Shown here one piece after another: positions 7,968 to 16,408 of a stretch of DNA of 39,966 nt (within the stretch, counting starts at the first letter, position 1; each line of letters starts with the position of its first letter). Origin of the DNA: an uncultured Muribaculaceae bacterium (GTDB lineage Bacteria > Bacteroidota > Bacteroidia > Bacteroidales > Muribaculaceae); assembly GCA_947179295.1 (NCBI GenBank), contig CAMXAZ010000024.1, positions 1 to 39,966 on the forward strand, written 5' to 3'. Both the position numbers and the translations under genes were made by a program. The notes beneath the pieces are model-generated. The model saw only the letters and a program-made list of their open reading frames with translations. It was not told the DNA's origin and did not search any database.

Positions 7968-9671
7968 TCAGATAGCCTCGTCCTCAACGGTTTCGAACTG
8001 GTCGGCATCAGCCGGCGCAGGCGAATCGGAAGTCGCAGCTTCGAGCTTCTTTATTATAGAGAAGATAAAAGCAGCCGAAACGAGACAGATAGCCACAAGG
8101 ATACCCCAGAGCATCGCCGTGGAAATCTTGCCCCACAGAAGCATCGGGATCGACACCAGATAGTTGCCCACGGCAGTAGCCGCGAACCAACCGCCCATCA
8201 TCGAACCTTTGAGCTTCGGAGGCGCCACCTTGCTGACGAAACTGATACCCATCGGCGAAAGCAGAAGTTCAGCGAAAGTCAGCAGCAGATAAGTGGAAAT
8301 AAGCCAGTTGGGCGACACCGCCGCCGAGGTGCCGGTGATGGCCAGCGAACCCACGAGCATCACACCGTAGGCCACAGCCGCCATGATCATGCCGTAGCCG
8401 ATCTTGCGGGGAGCCGAAGGCTCGCTCTTGCGCTTGGCAAGCCAGCCGAAGAAGGCAAGCGAGAAGGGGGTGAGAGCCACAACATAGAAGGGATTGAACT
8501 GCTGATACTCCTGCGGCTGGATGCCGGTGAGCGGATCGGGGGTCACGGAGTAGAAATACCAGAGCGCCCAGCCCACCAGACCGATGATAGCCACCGAGAT
8601 CACGCGGCTTAGAGTGCCCTTCGACTGGAAAAGATTGAAGGCCGCATAGACACCTACGGCGATGCTCAGAAGGGCCCACACATTGAATCCGATGCGGGTC
8701 CAGCCGCCGGCTTCGGGCGAAGTGCAGCTCTTGGCGAATTCCGTCAGCGTGGCGCCGTTCTGGTGGAACACCATCCAGAAGAAGATCACCACCGCGAAGA
8801 CGAGCAGCAGTGCCACCACTCGCTGCTTGGTCTGGGCCGGAGAGAGTTCCGGACCGCTTTCAGCCACAGCCTTGGCCGCGCCCGGCTGCTTCTTGTCGGT
8901 GAGGATATGGGCATAGGTGCGGCGTCCGAGGAAATAGATCAGGAAGCTGACTATGAGCGAGCCGCAGGCAATGGCAAAAGCATAGCTGTAGCCCGTCGAG
9001 AGGGTCGAGATATAGTTTGTGGCGAAAGCCGCGAGATCTGCCCCGGCATTCATGCCGTGGTCAGCCGCTGTGGCAGCAAGTTCGGCACCGTTTTCAGCAC
9101 CGTCGAGATAGGCGTTGCAGATAGCGGGCAGAGAGGCCGCATAGGTCAGACCCTGCGCCTTCATGGCGAGGTTACACATGGCTGTGGCCGCCATCGGGGC
9201 AAACATCGAGCCGATGTTGATGGCCATGTAAAAGAGCGAGAAGGCCGCGTCGCGCTGTCCGCTGTAGCGGGCTTCGTTGTAGAGATCGCCCACCATCACC
9301 TGTAGATTGCCTTTGAAAAGGCCTGTGCCGCAGGCTATGAGCACGAGTGCGGCACAGAGTATCACGAGCGATGAGGTGCTGCGGATGTCAGTCGGGATGG
9401 CCATTACCATATAGCCGACAAACATGACGGCCAGACCTGTGACCACACACTTGGAGAAGCTCCATTTGTCAGCCACCCAGCCGCCAATCAGAGGCATGAA
9501 ATAGACAAGGGCGAGGAAGCCCGCGTAGATCTGGCCCGACACGGTGGAGTCAAGGCCGAATTTGGCCTGCAGGAAGAGCAGGAAGATGGCAAGCATGGTG
9601 TAGTAGCCGAAGCGTTCGCCGGTGTTGGCGAGCGCGAGCACATAGAGGCCTGCCGGTTGGTTCTTGAACAT
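7968..9671 (-). CDS. POT family proton-dependent peptide transporter (MFS)
   Basis: 567-aa inner-membrane symporter of the POT/PTR2 family, which imports di- and tripeptides with protons. The N-terminal signature NTGERFGYYTMLAIF corresponds to the ExxER-type motif of helix 1. The GLFKGNLQVMVGDLY and FSLFYMAINIGSMFAP segments are the usual PTR2 signatures. About twelve to fourteen helices are visible. The ATG at 9671 (MFKNQPAGL) is preferred over an upstream TTG because it aligns with MFKDQPKGL of the adjacent paralogue. It lies 82 bases downstream of that paralogue, separated by a strong hairpin. Confidence 0.93.
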   Translation of the reverse strand: MFKNQPAGLYVLALANTGERFGYYTMLAIFLLFLQAKFGLDSTVSGQIYAGFLALVYFMPLIGGWVADKWSFSKCVVTGLAVMFVGYMVMAIPTDIRSTSSLVILCAALVLIACGTGLFKGNLQVMVGDLYNEARYSGQRDAAFSLFYMAINIGSMFAPMAATAMCNLAMKAQGLTYAASLPAICNAYLDGAENGAELAATAADHGMNAGADLAAFATNYISTLSTGYSYAFAIACGSLIVSFLIYFLGRRTYAHILTDKKQPGAAKAVAESGPELSPAQTKQRVVALLLVFAVVIFFWMVFHQNGATLTEFAKSCTSPEAGGWTRIGFNVWALLSIAVGVYAAFNLFQSKGTLSRVISVAIIGLVGWALWYFYSVTPDPLTGIQPQEYQQFNPFYVVALTPFSLAFFGWLAKRKSEPSAPRKIGYGMIMAAVAYGVMLVGSLAITGTSAAVSPNWLISTYLLLTFAELLLSPMGISFVSKVAPPKLKGSMMGGWFAATAVGNYLVSIPMLLWGKISTAMLWGILVAICLVSAAFIFSIIKKLEAATSDSPAPADADQFETVEDEAI

Positions 9672-9691
9672 GGTGGTTTTTTGCAAAATAT

Positions 9692-9721
9692 CGGAGAGGA
9701 CCGCTGTGAGGGTCCTCTCCG
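9692..9721. terminator. 11-bp hairpin between the two POT genes
   Basis: CGGAGAGGACC (9692-9702) pairs perfectly with GGTCCTCTCCG (9711-9721). On the minus strand it is followed by ATATTTTG, a short T-rich stretch, then 10 bases later by the next start codon. It could be a partial terminator or an mRNA-stabilising intercistronic hairpin that sets unequal expression of the two transporters. Confidence 0.6.
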
Positions 9722-9753
9722 GGGATTAGGATTTTGTGATTATTCGGGTTTGC

Positions 9754-11280
9754 TTATGCCTTGGTGACACGTTCGAGCCAGCTTACCATGCCGAACATGA
9801 CGCCCATAGAGATGATGCAGACTGCCAGGAACACGCTCCAGCAGATCCACAGCGGCCAGTTGTTATACATCAGCGGGCCGATCCAGAGCAGAAGGTTGCC
9901 AAGGGCGGTGGCGCCGAGCCAGAGACCCTGGCAGAGACCCTGCATGTGGGCCGGTGCCACTTTCGACACAAACGAGAGGCCTAAGGGCGAGATGAAGAGC
10001 TCGGCAACGGTCAGGAAGAAGTAGAGCAGGAGGAGCACCCACGGACCGGCCTTCATGGTGGCGGCTATGGCGTTGGGGAGTTCGCGGAACTCGATACCTG
10101 AGGGATAGGCTTCGAAATATGAATAGAGGGCCAGGAAGAGGAAGGCCATGCCGGCCAGACCCATACCGATGGCGATCTTGCGCGGAGTGGAGATCTCGAT
10201 GCCCGCGCGGCTCAGGGCGCTGAACATGAGCATCACAAGCGGGGTGAGTATGATCACGAAGAAGGGATTGGCTGCCTGCCAGATCTCAGGTGCGATGGAT
10301 GAGGTGTCGACAAAGTCGCGGGCGAAGAGCGACAGCGATGTGCCGTTCTGGTGGAACGAGAACCAGAAGAAGATCACCACTCCGAGCACTGCGAAGAGGG
10401 CGGTCATGCGCTGCTTGATCTCCTTGGCCATTGCGCGGCGTTCCTCGTCGGAGATGCGCACTCCCTCGGTCTTGGCTTTCTTGCCGGGGGTGGGGAGGTT
10501 TTTCTTGACGCTCACAAAGATCAGGAGCGAGAGGAGCATGGCGCAGACAGAGGCGATGAACGAGTAGTGGATACCGGTGTTGAACACGTCGAGATACTGT
10601 GCGCAGAAGGCCTGGATGTCACCTGCGGCGTTGCCTCCGGTCTCGGTGATGAGGGCATAGAGGTTGTTGAGGTTCTCGGTGCTCATGGAGTCGGTCACGC
10701 TCAGATACTCATGGCAGAGGGCCGGAAGTTTGGCGTTGTAGGCCAGCGAGTGCACGCCGAGCCACCAGCTGCGGAGCATCGGGGCCACGAAGGGTGCCAC
10801 CAGACCGCCCACGTTGATGAACACATAGAATATCTGGAAGCCTGAGTCGCGCTTCGAGGCATATTTGGGGTTGTCATAGAGCTGACCCACTATGGCCTGG
10901 AGGTTGCCCTTGAAAAGACCGTTGCCGAAGGCTATGAGGAAGAGGGCGAAGCAGGTCATCGGCAGAAGCCATGAGATGTTGTCGGAAGTGGAGAGGATAG
11001 GAATCGAGAGTATCACATAACCGATGGTCATGATGATGAGACCGTTGATGATGGTCCCCTTGTAGTTCTGGGTGCGGTCGGCAATGGCACCGCCCACAAG
11101 ACTGAGCAGATAGATGCCGGCGTAGAAGAACGAGTAGACAAGCGCGCTGGTCTCCTCCGAGAGTCCGAATTTCGAACAGAGGAAGAGGACTAAGACGGCA
11201 TTCATGATGTAGTAGCCGAATCGCTCGCCCATGTTGCTGAGTGCAGCAGGAATAAGGCCTTTGGGTTGGTCTTTGAACAT
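9754..11280 (-). CDS. POT family proton-dependent peptide transporter (MFS), paralogue
   Basis: 508-aa paralogue of the next gene, with the same signatures: NMGERFGYYIMNAVL in helix 1, GNGLFKGNLQAIVGQLY and FQIFYVFINVGGLVAPF. It lacks one stretch of the central region present in the 567-aa copy, so the two have diverged in length as well as sequence. The tandem arrangement suggests an old duplication with possible division of peptide substrates. A -7-like box is at 11374-11381. Transport of small peptides is inferred from family. Confidence 0.93.
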   Translation of the reverse strand: MFKDQPKGLIPAALSNMGERFGYYIMNAVLVLFLCSKFGLSEETSALVYSFFYAGIYLLSLVGGAIADRTQNYKGTIINGLIIMTIGYVILSIPILSTSDNISWLLPMTCFALFLIAFGNGLFKGNLQAIVGQLYDNPKYASKRDSGFQIFYVFINVGGLVAPFVAPMLRSWWLGVHSLAYNAKLPALCHEYLSVTDSMSTENLNNLYALITETGGNAAGDIQAFCAQYLDVFNTGIHYSFIASVCAMLLSLLIFVSVKKNLPTPGKKAKTEGVRISDEERRAMAKEIKQRMTALFAVLGVVIFFWFSFHQNGTSLSLFARDFVDTSSIAPEIWQAANPFFVIILTPLVMLMFSALSRAGIEISTPRKIAIGMGLAGMAFLFLALYSYFEAYPSGIEFRELPNAIAATMKAGPWVLLLLYFFLTVAELFISPLGLSFVSKVAPAHMQGLCQGLWLGATALGNLLLWIGPLMYNNWPLWICWSVFLAVCIISMGVMFGMVSWLERVTKA

Positions 11281-11373
11281 AACGGATTGATTAGTTTGAT
11301 TTGGGTATTGATTCAGGGGGTTAAGAAGCTGTTTTTAGAAAACTCTAAACCGGGTTCCGGCGCAGAGTTTCCG

Positions 11374-11381
11374 CAAAAATA
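11374..11381 (-). promoter_or_regulatory. -7 box upstream of the POT gene pair
   Basis: Minus-strand TATTTTTG fits TAnnTTTG, 93 bases upstream of the 508-aa POT gene. No convincing -33 TTTG is seen at the right distance, so this is tentative. Confidence 0.4.
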
Positions 11382-11456
11382 AGCAAAATAATCATAATTT
11401 ATAATATTCCGGTAGAAAAATGCTGCGATGACGGGCCAAAATCACACAAAATCTTA

Positions 11457-11897
11457 CTATGACTCCTTATCCGGACAGTTGATTCTTTTTATAAAGAAAA
11501 CAATGATGCATACCAATAATGCAAATATGAACATCAAACCGATTATAAATAACTTACCACGTAGCATACTATACATCAGGAATGTCATCAAAATCATGCT
11601 CCATGCGGTCATGCAATCAAACATCTGTCTGATGATTGAAATTCCGGCGGCCGATTTTTTTATCTCATTTCGGACATTCCACCAGTCTGGGTGATTCTTG
11701 ACAAAAAAAATCATACCCCACGTTATAAGAGATAATAATGGTATTATCAGACTGACTGAAGGACTGCCATATGAATCAATAGCTCCACTTATATCCCAAT
11801 GAATCGGAATCAAATCGTATTGAGTTATCATATAGCAACTGATCCCTAATTGGATTAATATTAATGCGATGTTAAATATCCGGATAAATTTATTCAT
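11457..11897 (-). CDS. DUF1648 domain membrane protein
   Basis: 146-aa integral membrane protein with about four hydrophobic helices. The loop after helix 1 reads LIPIHWDISGAIDSYGSP (about residues 29-46), which is the DUF1648 hallmark (P-x-H-W/F...G..D.y.s). The middle segment KNHPDWWNVRNEIKK is polar. The gene and the ~330 bases upstream are clearly more AT-rich than the flanking genes, suggesting later arrival. In Firmicutes DUF1648 occurs in SdpI-like immunity proteins, but this short form has no partner here. Function unknown. Confidence 0.7.
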   Translation of the reverse strand: MNKFIRIFNIALILIQLGISCYMITQYDLIPIHWDISGAIDSYGSPSVSLIIPLLSLITWGMIFFVKNHPDWWNVRNEIKKSAAGISIIRQMFDCMTAWSMILMTFLMYSMLRGKLFIIGLMFIFALLVCIIVFFIKRINCPDKES

Positions 11898-12175
11898 TTA
11901 TTTTGAGATTTGACATAATATAGATTTGTTTGATCTAAAATTAGCTTAAAATTTATTAATATCATAACAAATCGATAGTTTTTTATCTTTAAGCTTAAAA
12001 ATTACACAAGCTTATTCTTATGACAAATGTGTGTTTGTGAGCGAAAAAACTATGTATCTGGAAACGCCTGAAATTAGCGAACTTCAACAAAAGAAACAAT
12101 AGCCTATACAATGAATATTTCCAGCCTTGATTTACTGCCTGATGGGAAAAGATAGGAATATTGGGGCCGATTTCT

Positions 12176-12183
12176 TACTTTTG
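12176..12183 (+). promoter_or_regulatory. -7 box of the ABC ATPase gene; AT-rich gap otherwise empty
   Basis: TACTTTTG matches TAnnTTTG 48 bases upstream of the start at 12231; the -33 region is weak. The rest of the 333-base gap (11898-12230) is AT-rich and holds no ORF longer than a few codons. A 16-codon frame near 12050-12100 has no support. Confidence 0.45.
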
Positions 12184-12230
12184 CAGATGTCAACGGTCGC
12201 TTTTAACAAGATCTTAATGATAATGCAAAG

Positions 12231-13658
12231 ATGGATAATGCAGATTTTCTAATACGTTTCAGCAGCCCACGGCTGGGCTATGGCAGTGTTGTGCTTGACA
12301 ATTCGGAGCTTTTGGAGATACCTCAGGGTGTGTCGGTAGTGCTCGGCCCGAACGGTGCCGGCAAGTCGACTCTCGGCCTTGTGATGGAAAAAGGGCGCTA
12401 TGCCTATGGCAACCGCCTCGAATTCGCCCGACCCGACATGAAGGTCAGGATGCTGACGTTCACTGACATACATTCCTTTACCGGCATCGACGTGGTCAGC
12501 CACGAGCAGCGCCTGGAGTCGACCGTCAATGACTTCGTGCCGACTGTCGCCGAGCTTGTAGGTCAGCTGGCCTCTGACGGCGAATGGCTGCGCCTCTGCG
12601 AATCATTCGCCTTGCGCGATGTCATGGATAAACGCATCAACTATCTGTCGAGCGGTGAATTGCGCAAGCTGCTTGTGGTCAACGCCCTGCGCTCGCGCCC
12701 CGACCTGCTGGTGCTCGACAATCCCTACATAGGTCTCGACTCCGCCTCCCGCCTCGAACTCGATGCGGCCCTGCGCTCCCTCCCCGCGCGCGGCACCTCC
12801 GTGGTGATGCTGCTCTGCGATCCGGCCGACATACCCGCCTACGCCGTAGCCGTGCTGCCGATGGACGGAAGGACTCTGCTGCCCCTCGTCACCGACCGGG
12901 CCGCGATTGACGCTCTGCGCTCTCAGACGCCTGTCTGCGAGGAAATTGACGCCTCGCAGCTACCCCTCCGCCCGGAAGCTGACGGCGATGACTATGAAGT
13001 GGCCTTCTCGATCACCGACGGCCATGTGAGCTACGGCGACCGCCGGATCATCAGCGGTCTTGACTGGACCGTCAGGCGCGGCGAACGCTGGGCGCTCACA
13101 GGTCCCAACGGCAGTGGCAAATCGCTGCTGCTGAGTATGATCTGCGGAGACCACCCGCAGGCCTACGCCAACCGCATCACCCTCTTTGACCGTCGTCGCG
13201 GCAGCGGCGAAAGCATCTGGGAGATCAAAGACCGCATAGGCTACGTCTGCCCGGAGATGCAGCTCTACTTCCGCAGTCCCCTCCCGGTGGTCGATGTAGT
13301 GGCCCAGGGCCTGCGCTCGGCCCTCAACCGCTATGCCCGGATCACAGACAGTGAGCGCAGCGAAGCCCTCGCCTGGCTCAGCCTCATGGCCATCGACCAT
13401 CTCAAAGACCGGACCTTCGACCGGCTCTCATCGGGCGAACAGCGCATGGTGTTGCTGGCGCGGGCCTTCATCCGTCAGCCCCGACTGCTGATACTCGACG
13501 AACCGCTCCACGGCCTCGACGCTCCCGCCAAGCAGCGCATCCGCCGCCTGACAGACCTCCTGACTGGGCGCAACTCCACCTCACTCATCTTCGTCAGCCA
13601 CTACCCCCACGAAATCCCCTCCGGAGTCAGCCACACAAAGACCCTCACGAAAATGTAG
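12231..13658 (+). CDS. ABC transporter ATP-binding protein with two ATPase domains, ModF-like
   Basis: 475-aa protein with two fused nucleotide-binding domains and no membrane segment. Domain 1: Walker A GPNGAGKST (about 39-47), signature YLSSGELRK (about 139-147), Walker B LLVLDN. Domain 2: Walker A GPNGSGKSLL (about 294-303), signature RLSSGEQRM, Walker B LLILDEP. Domain 1 has Asn in place of the catalytic Glu after Walker B, so its hydrolytic site may be impaired while domain 2 is complete. The layout resembles ModF/photorepair-like ATPases. No permease gene is adjacent. ModF itself is often said to act with molybdate uptake, but the role here is unproven. Confidence 0.85.
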   Translation: MDNADFLIRFSSPRLGYGSVVLDNSELLEIPQGVSVVLGPNGAGKSTLGLVMEKGRYAYGNRLEFARPDMKVRMLTFTDIHSFTGIDVVSHEQRLESTVNDFVPTVAELVGQLASDGEWLRLCESFALRDVMDKRINYLSSGELRKLLVVNALRSRPDLLVLDNPYIGLDSASRLELDAALRSLPARGTSVVMLLCDPADIPAYAVAVLPMDGRTLLPLVTDRAAIDALRSQTPVCEEIDASQLPLRPEADGDDYEVAFSITDGHVSYGDRRIISGLDWTVRRGERWALTGPNGSGKSLLLSMICGDHPQAYANRITLFDRRRGSGESIWEIKDRIGYVCPEMQLYFRSPLPVVDVVAQGLRSALNRYARITDSERSEALAWLSLMAIDHLKDRTFDRLSSGEQRMVLLARAFIRQPRLLILDEPLHGLDAPAKQRIRRLTDLLTGRNSTSLIFVSHYPHEIPSGVSHTKTLTKM

Positions 13659-13706
13659 ACATGGAAAAACATAAGATAGAACACCCTCTTAAGAAGCCTT
13701 GAAAAT

Positions 13707-14522
13707 ATGGCAAAGCGAATAGTTACGAAAATCGGCGATATATTCTGCGTTGAATTGGGTAATGGCTACAAGAGCTATTTCCAATACATGCTTAAAGACT
13801 GTCATTATCTTGGAGGTGCTGTTATCAGAGCCTTTAAGACTAATTATCCGGTTGAATATGAGCCTAAAATAGAAAAAATTGTCAAAGATGAGGTTGCTTT
13901 TCATGCACTTACATATCTTCGTGCCGGGATAGATGAGAATACATGGTATAAAATCGGAAATTCCAAAGAAATAGGACAGGAAGAGCTTAAAAGTTTTGTG
14001 TTTGGGCTTCCACAGGAGGAGGATACCACCATTGGATATGAAAAAGCAAATGAACTGGATGCAAATATGGCGCCATATGAACATTGGACTGTTGGCTATG
14101 CCGGATGTGAAAGAAAAGATATCGGGAAAATTCCTGAATTTTTGAAGTCGATCATTGAGTGTGACGGCGTTTTGCCTTATACGTGTATCGTGGACCGTAT
14201 CAGATATGGATACTATACATGGACAATGACTTTTTATGATGAAGTCAAGCGCAAGCCTTGGCCGTGGGTTGACAGTTATGTCCGGAAAGCCGACCGTCTT
14301 ACCCGTGAAACGACTTATTTTCATTTCCACGGAAGCCGTGCTGTCAGAGAGGTTATTGTTGACTGCGATGGCAATATGACGCGATTGTCCTGCGAAAATC
14401 CTGTGGATGGCTGCCACACACTTTATGCCGGAGATTTCGGCGAAATCAATTGGCGCTACAAAGAATTCATCACCGAGGATGCGTTTGAAGATGTATGGAA
14501 TAAATCAGATAAAAGCAGATAA
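13707..14522 (+). CDS. Imm26-like immunity-family protein, copy 1
   Basis: 271-aa soluble protein beginning MAKRIVTKIGDIFCVELGN, which matches the 'KIGDvF.v.....k.yFQY' opening of the Imm26 family described from polymorphic-toxin immunity loci. Two regions are visible. Residues 1-175 are the Imm26-like part. Residues 180-265 form a second conserved part with KPWPWVDSY (about 183-191), YFHFHG and a GDFGEINWR strand. It is the first of three tandem paralogues on one strand. The first 83 coding bases are identical to copy 2. No signal peptide. GC is lower than in the neighbouring core genes. An immunity role is inferred from family; no toxin gene is in view. Confidence 0.7.
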   Translation: MAKRIVTKIGDIFCVELGNGYKSYFQYMLKDCHYLGGAVIRAFKTNYPVEYEPKIEKIVKDEVAFHALTYLRAGIDENTWYKIGNSKEIGQEELKSFVFGLPQEEDTTIGYEKANELDANMAPYEHWTVGYAGCERKDIGKIPEFLKSIIECDGVLPYTCIVDRIRYGYYTWTMTFYDEVKRKPWPWVDSYVRKADRLTRETTYFHFHGSRAVREVIVDCDGNMTRLSCENPVDGCHTLYAGDFGEINWRYKEFITEDAFEDVWNKSDKSR

Positions 14523-14567
14523 TGACATCCGTCCGATAGACATATATTTTTAAGAAATATTGAAAAT

Positions 14568-15377
14568 ATGGCAAAGCGAATAGTTACGAAAATCGGCGAT
14601 ATATTCTGCGTTGAATTGGGTAATGGCTACAAGAGCTATTTCCAATACATCGCCAACGATATGACGCAGTTGAATAGTTCTGTCATTCGGGCTTTTGTTG
14701 GACGCTATCCGATGGATTATCAGCCGGACATGGATAAACTGGTTAAATCAGAAGTGGCGTTTTATGCCCATACGGTACTTAGGATCGGGCTTGTGGGAGA
14801 TCATTGGTATAAAGTAGGCAAAAGCAAAGATCTTGGCCTTGATGAACTGGCTTCAGCGTGGTTTGTCGGTGAGTCTCCAACTGTCTATAATCCTGAAACA
14901 GACAAATTTGACGACGTTGATCCGTTGGAACACTTTTATGTATGGCATTGTAACGAATCGCATATTCCCATCGGAAAAATGACTCCGGAAATCTCGGAAA
15001 GCCCGATGACAACAAATGGCAGTGTCCTGTCATGGTTCAGAATTGTTGAAAGAATCAAATATGGATATACTTCAGCAGATCTCTATTTGAACAGATATGT
15101 TAAACAAAAACCGTGGCCGTGGGTGGAGAGTTATCTGACTTACTTTGACCGCATGGCGAGACTCCGGTATTATTTTCATTTCAAAGGAGAGAAAATCTGC
15201 AGGGAAGTAATACGGACATCAGATGGAAATTTCATAAATTTATCCGAAAACGATCCGGAAAAAGATGGTTACGCTCTTTTTACGGGATCTTTTGGCGATA
15301 TAAGCTGGTGTGCGTGGAATGTCACAGGCGAAAAATTCAATACTATCTGGGATAAACATCATGGCAAAGAGAGTTAA
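14568..15377 (+). CDS. Imm26-like immunity-family protein, copy 2
   Basis: 269-aa paralogue of the preceding gene, sharing its first 28 residues exactly (83 identical bases), then diverging: DMTQLNSSVIRAF and SEVAFYAHTVLRIG are close to the Imm26 consensus as I remember it. The C-terminal block is kept as KPWPWVESY, YFHFKG and GSFGDISW. The 45-base gap to copy 1 also keeps TTGAAAAT before each ATG. The stop overlaps the start of copy 3 by 17 bases, so copies 2 and 3 are coupled. Confidence 0.7.
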   Translation: MAKRIVTKIGDIFCVELGNGYKSYFQYIANDMTQLNSSVIRAFVGRYPMDYQPDMDKLVKSEVAFYAHTVLRIGLVGDHWYKVGKSKDLGLDELASAWFVGESPTVYNPETDKFDDVDPLEHFYVWHCNESHIPIGKMTPEISESPMTTNGSVLSWFRIVERIKYGYTSADLYLNRYVKQKPWPWVESYLTYFDRMARLRYYFHFKGEKICREVIRTSDGNFINLSENDPEKDGYALFTGSFGDISWCAWNVTGEKFNTIWDKHHGKES

Positions 15378-16251
15378 AATAAAAATAGGCGATGTGTTCT
15401 GCCAGGAACATGGTGACGGCCACAAGAGCTATTTCCAATATATTGCGGATGACAGCGAGAAAGATGGTTGTCCGGTGATCAGGATTTTCAAAACCCGCTA
15501 TGCGGTAAGTGAAAATCCCGGAATCGAGGACGTAATCTCATCAGAGGTGGGGCTGTATGTACATACGGATGTCGTGTCAGGAAGTGAGTTTGGAGGCGGA
15601 TGGTATAAGGTTGGCGAAAGTGCCGATCTCGGTCTTGACGGACTGGCATTAGCCCGTTTTGTTGAGCTTGGCGACAAAAGCGGCGACGAAGGGGAATGGT
15701 CCATAGATAAATTAAGCCGACTGGACCCCTATGAAGAATGCTTCGTCTGGCGTTGCGATGAACCACGTGAGAATATCGGTCCGGTCAATCCGGGCGACTG
15801 GATAGCCGGTGATGCTTTTGACGGCTCTGTTTATCTGTGGCCCAAGACAGTAGAACTTATAAAGACCGGTTATATAACACAGCGGATTGAAATGGCCCTG
15901 ATTGATGATATTGTAAAACGGCGTGCATGGCCGTGGGTCGACAGTTATACAAGCCTTATCGACCCGTTGACGAAGTTTCAGTATTATTTCCATTTTCATG
16001 GAGATAACCTTGTCTGTGAAGTAATCGAAAAGCCTGACGGTAATACTGTGTGCCTGTCACCTGACAAGCCGATAGCGGATGGCTGCTCTCTTTTTGACGG
16101 GAAATTTGGAGATATAGGGTGGCGCAGTCATGAATTTATCGGAAAAGAAAAATTTGAGTCAGTTTCGGATAAATGTGAACAGGCTTCAACAGCCCCTGCC
16201 GGCAATGGCGGTTTCTTGCGCGGACTCCGTGACAGACTATGCGGCCGATAG
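15361..16251 (+). CDS. Imm26-like immunity-family protein, copy 3
   Basis: 296-aa third paralogue. The start at 15361 (MAKRVKIKIGDVFCQEHGD) is chosen because it aligns with the starts of copies 1 and 2; the frame is open upstream but that part is non-homologous. It shares EVGLYVHT, WYKVGESADLG, AWPWVDSY, YFHFHGD and GKFGDIGWR with the others. It has a longer middle insertion and a distinct C-terminal tail of about 25 residues rich in Gly, Ala and Arg. The start lies inside the end of copy 2 (17-base overlap). Function inferred as for copy 1. Confidence 0.7.
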   Translation: MAKRVKIKIGDVFCQEHGDGHKSYFQYIADDSEKDGCPVIRIFKTRYAVSENPGIEDVISSEVGLYVHTDVVSGSEFGGGWYKVGESADLGLDGLALARFVELGDKSGDEGEWSIDKLSRLDPYEECFVWRCDEPRENIGPVNPGDWIAGDAFDGSVYLWPKTVELIKTGYITQRIEMALIDDIVKRRAWPWVDSYTSLIDPLTKFQYYFHFHGDNLVCEVIEKPDGNTVCLSPDKPIADGCSLFDGKFGDIGWRSHEFIGKEKFESVSDKCEQASTAPAGNGGFLRGLRDRLCGR

Positions 16252-16314
16252 GTGTCTGTGCGCGGGGGCCGGACGGCTGCTATTGCCGGTGACGAATTTT
16301 AAACGACCTCTAAC

Positions 16315-16346
16315 TTTTGATTTTCGGATGGAATTCTGTAATTTTG
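16315..16346 (+). promoter_or_regulatory. gpmI promoter
   Basis: TTTTG (16315-16319) and TAATTTTG (16339-16346) with a 19-base spacer form a textbook Bacteroidetes promoter, 62 bases before the gpmI ATG. Confidence 0.8.
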
Positions 16347-16408
16347 CACAGTTATTACTCTCTCCCTCCGCATACCGCAATCAATAATCTTACAATTTCT
16401 ATAACATC

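Noticed and set aside
12050-12100. 16-codon ORF MYLETPEISELQQKKQ
   Set aside because: Too short, no translation signal and no relation to neighbours.
13689-14417. 242-codon minus-strand frame opposite the first Imm26-like gene
   Set aside because: The plus-strand frame has two close paralogues next to it; the antisense frame has none.
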